From Ctenosaura bakeri (taxonomy: Eukaryota; Chordata; Lepidosauria; Squamata; Iguanidae): a stretch of 64,000 nucleotides of DNA. Position numbers and translations under genes: made by a program. The DNA is taken from positions 124,001 to 188,000 of the forward strand of contig CAOLHI010001659.1 of assembly GCA_948474755.1 (NCBI GenBank), in the 5' to 3' direction. Below the pieces are notes generated by a model. It was not told the origin of the DNA. It was given only the letters and a program-made list of their open reading frames with translations, and did no database searches. Shown here piece by piece: positions 58,885 through 64,000 of the stretch; the stretch's first letter is position 1, and each line of letters starts with the position of its first letter.

Positions 58885-61135
58885 TTTATAAGTAAGTTTT
58901 ATTAAAATTTTAAATGAAAAAGAATTAAAAAAAAAAACTTCCCCGCTTCCAGACATCAATTTTTCCAGTTGAATCTGAGCTTAACATTCCATTCTGTATA
59001 AACATTCCATTCCATATGTTATCTCTGTTTTACAACAATCATAAACTATTACTTTTAACTTATATTTAACTATTTACGTCTTATCTTTTACCGCCTCATT
59101 TTGTCTTTCACCTTTCTCAAAATCTTTCTTTTTCTCTATCTTATTCTTTTATCCAATTCAATACCTCTCGCCATTCTCTTTCAAAGCCCTGGATTGGCTT
59201 ATTTTTAAGTGAAAAAGTTAACTTTTCTGTCGCTATCATATCCAGGACTTTGAATTTCTATTCTCTTATATCAATATATTTTCTTTCTTTCTTTCCAACG
59301 TTGAGCATAAATAAGTCTTGCTGCAGTTATTATATATAACAATGTCTTTTGATGAGATCTTATTTCTCTTTGTTGCCCTAATATATTCAACAAATAGAGT
59401 TCTGGCTTCATTTCAAAGTTAAAACCATACAGTCTTTGAATTTCATCATATATTTCTTTCCAAAACTTTTTTTTGCTATTTTGCAGGTCCACCACATACA
59501 GAAAAAAGATCCCTCTTCTCATCACATTTCCAACATTTTCCATTCCCATTTCTTGTTATCTTTTTTCAGTTTTACAGGTGTCATGTACCATCTATATAAT
59601 ATTTTATAAAAATTTTCTCTTAAATTCAAACTTGGTATAAATTTTACATCTGTCTTCCTGCCCTCACCCATGTATCCAACTCATTGGATGTCCTATATTT
59701 TGAGCCCATCTAACCATTTTATTTTTAACAATTTCTGATTCCATCTCTCTTTGTAGCAATATTTTATAAAATCTGGAGATTCTCTTTTTCTGGTCCCCTT
59801 TCATCAATACATCCAGTTCATTTTCATTTCTTTCAAACCCGTATAATTTTTGATCCATTTTAAATCTCTCTTTTAATTGTCTCCATGGGAAACCAGTTAA
59901 ATTCATGGTCTTGCTCTTTTAATTCCTCTTCTGTACTCATTCTTAACTTTGTACCATCCTTTTTCAGCACCTCTTGATACGTCAACAATTTTCCCTGTTT
60001 TGTTGGAGCAATATTAAATGCTTCTTTTTCCCCATTCTTTGAAGATCTTTTCTTCTCCTATTATTGACAAATTTTGGAAAAGAAACATTAGCTTAGGCAA
60101 TAAAGACATTTTAAAGGCATTTATTCTTCTTAAAAGAGAGAAATTCATATTTGTCTATTTTTCCATTTTACTTTGAATCTCCTTCCATGTCTTCACGTAA
60201 TTGTTATCAAATAATTTTTTATTTTTATTTGTTATATTTATTCCTAAATATTTTATTTTCCTTACTATTTGGTATCCTGATCTTTTTTCCAAATCTTCTT
60301 GTTCTTTTTTTTGATATATTTAATGTCACCATCTTTGTCTTTTCTTTCTTTATCTTATATCCTGCTATTTGTCCGTATTTTTGCAAGATTTCCTTCAGCC
60401 TCTGTATTGAGTCTTGTGGTTCCTCAAGAAATATTATTACATCATCTGCAAAGGCTTTGTACTTTATTTCCTTCCTTTTTGTTTTTAATCCCTTTATTTG
60501 TGGATCTTCATTTATTGCTAGTAGTAATACCTCTAATACTGCTATAAATAATAGCAGAGATAACGGGCATCCCTGCCGTACTCCTTCTTTATTTCAAAGC
60601 TTTATGTTTTATCTCCGTTTATTATTATCTTCGCTGATTGATCCCAGTATATCTTCTCCAACCAATTACAAAATACTTCTCCCAGGCCATATTATCTCAA
60701 AGTGTAATGCCTAAAATACCAGGAAACATTATCAAACGCTTTTTCAGCATCCAATGAGATGATAAGTATCTTCTCCCCTGGATTTTTATCATAATATTCA
60801 GTTGTTTTTAATAAAGTTCTAATATTGTTCTTCATTTGTCTGCCTGGGAGAAAACCGGTTTGTCCTTCCTGTATTTTATCCTGTATTGCATGTCTCAGTC
60901 ACTTAGCCAATATCATTGCCCATATTTTATAGTTGACATTCGACAAAGAGATTGGCCTGTAATTCTTTATTTCCCTCTTATCTCTGTCTTCTTTAGGTAT
61001 TGCCACTATATTCACTTCTTTCCATGACTGTGGTTTTCCTTCCTTCTCACTTTCCTGTAAAGTTGCCTGATATGGAAGTATTATTTCTTTTATAAATCCT
61101 TTATAATACAATGCCGTAAACCCATCAGGCCCTGG
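58885..61135 (-). mobile_element. L1 LINE, 5'-truncated, inserted in CR1
   Basis: Reverse strand. The oligo-T near 58880-58890 marks the tail. ORF2 runs in broken frames up to IPGPDGFTALYYKGF near 61134-61090, with NYRPISLSNVNYKI near 60960 and a CPLSLLLF-like region near 60560. C-terminal pieces (ENVGNVMRRGIFFLYVVDLQ) are at 59549-59271. GATTTTT occurs on both sides (58878-58884 and 61136-61142), the probable target duplication. Confidence 0.8.
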
Positions 61136-61255
61136 GATTTTTAAATGGAGGGTGGATGGCCATCTGTTGGGATTGCTTTGATGTGTATTCCTGCATGGCA
61201 AGGGGTTGGACTTGGTGGCCCTTGTGGTCTCTTCCAGCTCTATGATCCTATGGTT
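61136..61255 (+). mobile_element. CR1 LINE 3' end, right part
   Basis: TGGATGGCCATCTGTTGGGA, CCTGCATGGCAAGGGGTTGG and GTCTCTTCCAGCTCTATGAT complete the CR1 interrupted at 58884. Confidence 0.9.
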
Positions 61256-61431
61256 TATCAGCCTCCATCAATGGTTTCAGTATGCTGAAATGAAAGACTG
61301 GGTGAATTTAGCAATATGTCTTTGGCAGTTCCACATAGGCAGTCATTTCATTCACTGGATGGTTGACTTTAAATGGTCCCATATCAGCCTAGTTTCTTTT
61401 AGAGTTGCATGCACTTTAAAAACTTTGTAGG
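61256..61431. other. Short spacer, nothing recognised
   Basis: About 175 bp between the CR1 tail and the L1 5' end, without recognised features. Confidence 0.4.
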
Positions 61432-62385
61432 GGCCAAGATGTCAGCACAGCTGGTAGCCTGAACAGCTGGTGCTGGGCTACCACTGAATATCTGCAGGAG
61501 TAACATCCCCGGGGACCCTGTGTCCCCACAGTAAGGTACCCCCTTAGCAGGTAGGGGGGAGCAGAACAGCTCACATTGTCCCAGATCACCCCAGCACTGG
61601 TAGAGAGGGACTGACGTGAATAGGATGAGGGACGGAGCTACCACTGCAGATGTGCAGCCAGGGTAACTGACAAGCACCGGTGAGAGAACCTTTTTAAAGA
61701 AAAAATAAGGTTTGAAGAAGAAAGAGTCCAGTGTGAATCTGCAGGTGAAGAGAAACATAAGGCTGAAATATAAATTTTAACTTCTGCTTCGAATTGAGAA
61801 GCTTTGGCGAGACAGGACAGCAAGTGCGGAGCTGCGGAGGTGAGGAAGAGTCAATCGGTTCAGGAGGAGTAATGGAAGGTGCGGCTGGCTTTGCTGACAT
61901 CATTAGTTAAATCTTTTCCCTAAGATCAGAGCAAAGGTACCATATAGAAGTTTGACTTTAATTTCCTGTTGGGAACGGAGAAACTTTGGTGAAGTTTTGG
62001 TAAAGACAGCAAAATTTGCCGGGAGGTCTGGAGGAGTGGAGTACCTTAGCGAGAGAAATGGATGACGTAGCTAGCTTTGCCAAACTCGGAGAGCACCAAG
62101 ATCTTTATTTTATTTCCTAGAACACTTAAAGTTTCCCCTCATGACTTGGTATAAAAGTATAATTTTGGGGAAAACTAATATTGACTAGATATAACTAATA
62201 TAAGGAGTTAAAATAAAGCCAAGCTGCGGAAAGGAAGACAGGGAGCGTGGATCAGAATAAAGACATAGCAGATGTTGAAGACTAAACAGAGAGATAAATG
62301 GAAGACATAACAGAAGTGGTTAAGAGGGAGAAAAATGTAAACTGCATCCCTATAGCTTTTTGTTTTATTTCCTCAACCGAATTGC

Positions 62386-62756
62386 ATTAGCTTCTGGAAG
62401 AGAGGTGAAGAATAATAAAAAAAAAAGGTTGGAAAGGTTAAAAGCAAATTTATTAGACACAAAAAGGGTATCAAATGGATTAGCCTCAGGAAGAGAGGTG
62501 AAGAGAAACATGATTTTGAATCCAGGCTGGTTTGTGGCTGTTTAAAGGGTTACCAAGTGGATTAACCTCAGGAAGTGAGGTGAAGTAATAAAGCATAAAA
62601 TTATTGATTGTGGGGTTAAAAACTGACGATTGTGTACAGAACTAAGTGTTAATCTGTCCCCAGTCTCCACCACACTCTGAGACAATGCATTCCACTGTTG
62701 TGGAATGTCTGTTCCACTGTCTGTTAAATGGATTAACCTCAAGAAGAGAGGTGAAG
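62386..62756 (+). repeat. Four spaced copies of a 25-bp motif in the L1 5' UTR
   Basis: ATTAGCTTCTGGAAGAGAGG-TGAAG and close variants lie at 62386-62410, 62479-62503, 62571-62595 and 62732-62756. The first three are 92-93 bp apart. The last interval (161 bp) contains about 40 bp resembling the CR1 3' region (CTCCACCACACTCTGAGACA). Confidence 0.7.
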
Positions 62757-63182
62757 TATTGGGAAAACAGAAGAGGAAAAGGAAGAGACAGAGAAGAGGA
62801 AAAGGAAGAGACTGGAATCTGGAAGAACTGGGGGCGGTTAGTAAGAAGATTGACAGGACATGCTTAAAGACATGAATTGAAATAATGATATAAGAATTTC
62901 AAATCAGTAATGAAATAATAGGTGTCACATTATAGAAAAATAGTATAGAAAAGACAATTTTAAAAGCTCCTTTTTGTTCATTAGAATCTGAAATAAGATG
63001 ATTATGACTGACAGATAGTTAAGACTTAGTTAAGACAAGACATTAAATGAGTTAAATATTGTTAAGTATATGTTATATTGAATAATATTGAGGATTTTAT
63101 ATATGCACTATGTTGTTTATTTGTTACTTAACTGAAGTTTGAATAAGGGCAAACGTAAAAGAAATAAAAAGAGACGGAAGAC

Positions 63183-63470
63183 ATGGCAACAGGCCAAAAA
63201 AAGACAACACAGACACAAATTCAACCACAAGTTTTAGAAAGGAGAGGATCAATGGCATCTAAAATGATGGAGATGAATAGACTGCTAGAAGAATTTCAAA
63301 AAATGAGAAATGATATGATGGAAGAACTAAAGGCAACAAGGGCAGAGATAAAAACTACAAGGACAGAAATAAAACAAGATCTGAAAAGAGAAGTTGAGAA
63401 CTTGAACCAAAGTCTCCAAAAACTTACAACAGACCTATCAACAATGGATCAAAAGTTTGAAGATATATGA
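63183..63470 (+). CDS. L1 ORF1, N-terminal coiled-coil part
   Basis: 95 codons from an ATG, MATGQKKTTQTQIQPQ. From residue 25 on, heptads of Leu, Met and Ile with many Lys and Glu (MMEMNRLLEEFQKMRNDMME) predict a long coiled coil, the trimerisation part of L1 ORF1. TGA at 63468-63470 stops it. The same coiled-coil pattern continues in frame to about 63560 (LENQVEQLKKEQQKDKETIM), so the stop is a later mutation. The RNA-binding RRM and C-terminal domains were removed by the deletion near 63570. Confidence 0.65.
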   Translation: MATGQKKTTQTQIQPQVLERRGSMASKMMEMNRLLEEFQKMRNDMMEELKATRAEIKTTRTEIKQDLKREVENLNQSLQKLTTDLSTMDQKFEDI

Positions 63471-64000
63471 GAAAAAAGTCAAAAATTGGAAAATCAGGTG
63501 GAACAGTTGAAGAAAGAGCAACAAAAAGATAAAGAAACTATAATGCGGTTGGAATACGACAACGTAATTTAAAAAAAATATCGATAAGAATAAAAGAGAA
63601 TTATTATAAGATAGTTTGGAAATGGTATTTGACTCCAGTAAGATTAAATCAGATAGATGAGAAATATTCTAGATTATGTTGGAGAGGATGTCAAGAAATT
63701 GGTACATATATGTATATGTGGTGGAACTGTAATAGGATAATGGAATTTTGGCAAAAGGTTTTTAAAGAAATAAAAGAGATAATAGGAGTTGAGATACCAA
63801 TATGTCCAAATATAGGGTTCTTGTCTATATATAATAAGGTTGAGTGTACCCAGGTAATGAAGGAATTAATAACAAATTTGTTAACTGCAGCAAGATTAGT
63901 AATAGCAAAAAAATGGAAAACAAATGAAAAAGTTCAAATAGAGGAATGGTATAAAGAAGTGTGGAAAATTGCAGTTAATGATAAATTAACTTGTAGAATT

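Larger units (their letters stand above)
61432..64000 (+). mobile_element. L1 LINE with 5' UTR and large internal deletion, runs off the window
   Basis: It begins GGGGCCAAGATGTCAGCACA, an L1-like 5' start. The 5' UTR (61432-63182) has four copies of a 25-bp motif. ORF1 starts at 63183. Near 63570 the sequence jumps from the end of the ORF1 coiled coil to the ORF2 C-terminus: WYLTPVRLNQI, then CWRGCQEIGTYMYMWWNC and LLTAARLVIAKKWKTNEK. The RRM, endonuclease and RT are missing, so the copy is non-autonomous. Confidence 0.75.

Noticed and set aside
60151..60714. 187-codon forward ORF with a hydrophobic, membrane-like composition
   Set aside because: It is antisense to the L1 ORF2 on the reverse strand; the A-rich sense strand makes a Phe/Leu/Ile-rich antisense reading.

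Overview
The window is vertebrate nuclear DNA, most likely from a squamate reptile (lizard or snake). The repeat mix supports this: CR1 copies ending in the 8-bp ATTCTATG repeat, several reptile-type L1s, an L2, a BovB/RTE 3' end, SINEs with a BovB-like tail, a DIRS-like fragment, chromodomain Gypsy elements, a Vingi-like LINE and degraded endogenous retroviruses. Nothing bacterial is present: no operons, CRISPR array or rRNA. I saw no intact tRNA gene.

One host gene is visible, on the + strand. Two exons, 27481-27658 and 54941-55032, encode the cysteine-rich C-terminus of a zona pellucida-binding protein (Sp38/ZPBP family, probably ZPBP), with a stop codon and a poly(A) signal at 55081. The splice phases fit exactly. 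Everything before 27481 would then be the preceding intron (earlier exons not found), 27659-54940 is a 27.3-kb last intron, and the DNA after about 55.1 kb is downstream flank. Nearly all of it is transposons inserted in one another.

Layout. 1-6.15 kb: a CR1 3' end split by a complete but decayed Vingi-like LINE with a 17-bp target-site duplication. 6.15-8.2: two L1 pieces in opposite orientation. 8.2-15.2: a reverse-strand endogenous retrovirus (copy A) interrupted by an L1, then a shrunken CR1. 15.4-26.8: a forward-strand relative (copy B) whose 3' LTR is preceded by one L1 and split by another, HAL1-like L1. 27.48: the first ZPBP exon, with a partial copy of it about 470 bp downstream. 28.7-35.2: a MITE, an L2, and a near-intact 5-kb CR1 on the reverse strand, with a 941-codon open ORF2 and three tandem 5' units. 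37-43.5: BovB, a deleted CR1, an L1, a Gypsy with its 3' LTR, and a CR1. 45.8-53.1: a DIRS fragment, a reverse Gypsy containing a 520-bp solo LTR with a 5-bp duplication, an L1, and a head-to-head CR1 pair containing a SINE. 54.9: the last ZPBP exon. 55.5-57.3: a Tigger-like MITE and a hAT-like MITE carrying an inverted SINE pair. 57.8-64: a CR1 split by an L1, then an internally deleted L1 running off the window.

The elements do not form a functional system. The window records successive insertions around one testis-type gene. The most notable points are the near-intact CR1 with promoter-like monomers, the partial exon duplication, and the nested insertions whose duplications can be read directly. 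Family names for mobile elements come from recognising protein motifs and ends by eye; no database search was possible.
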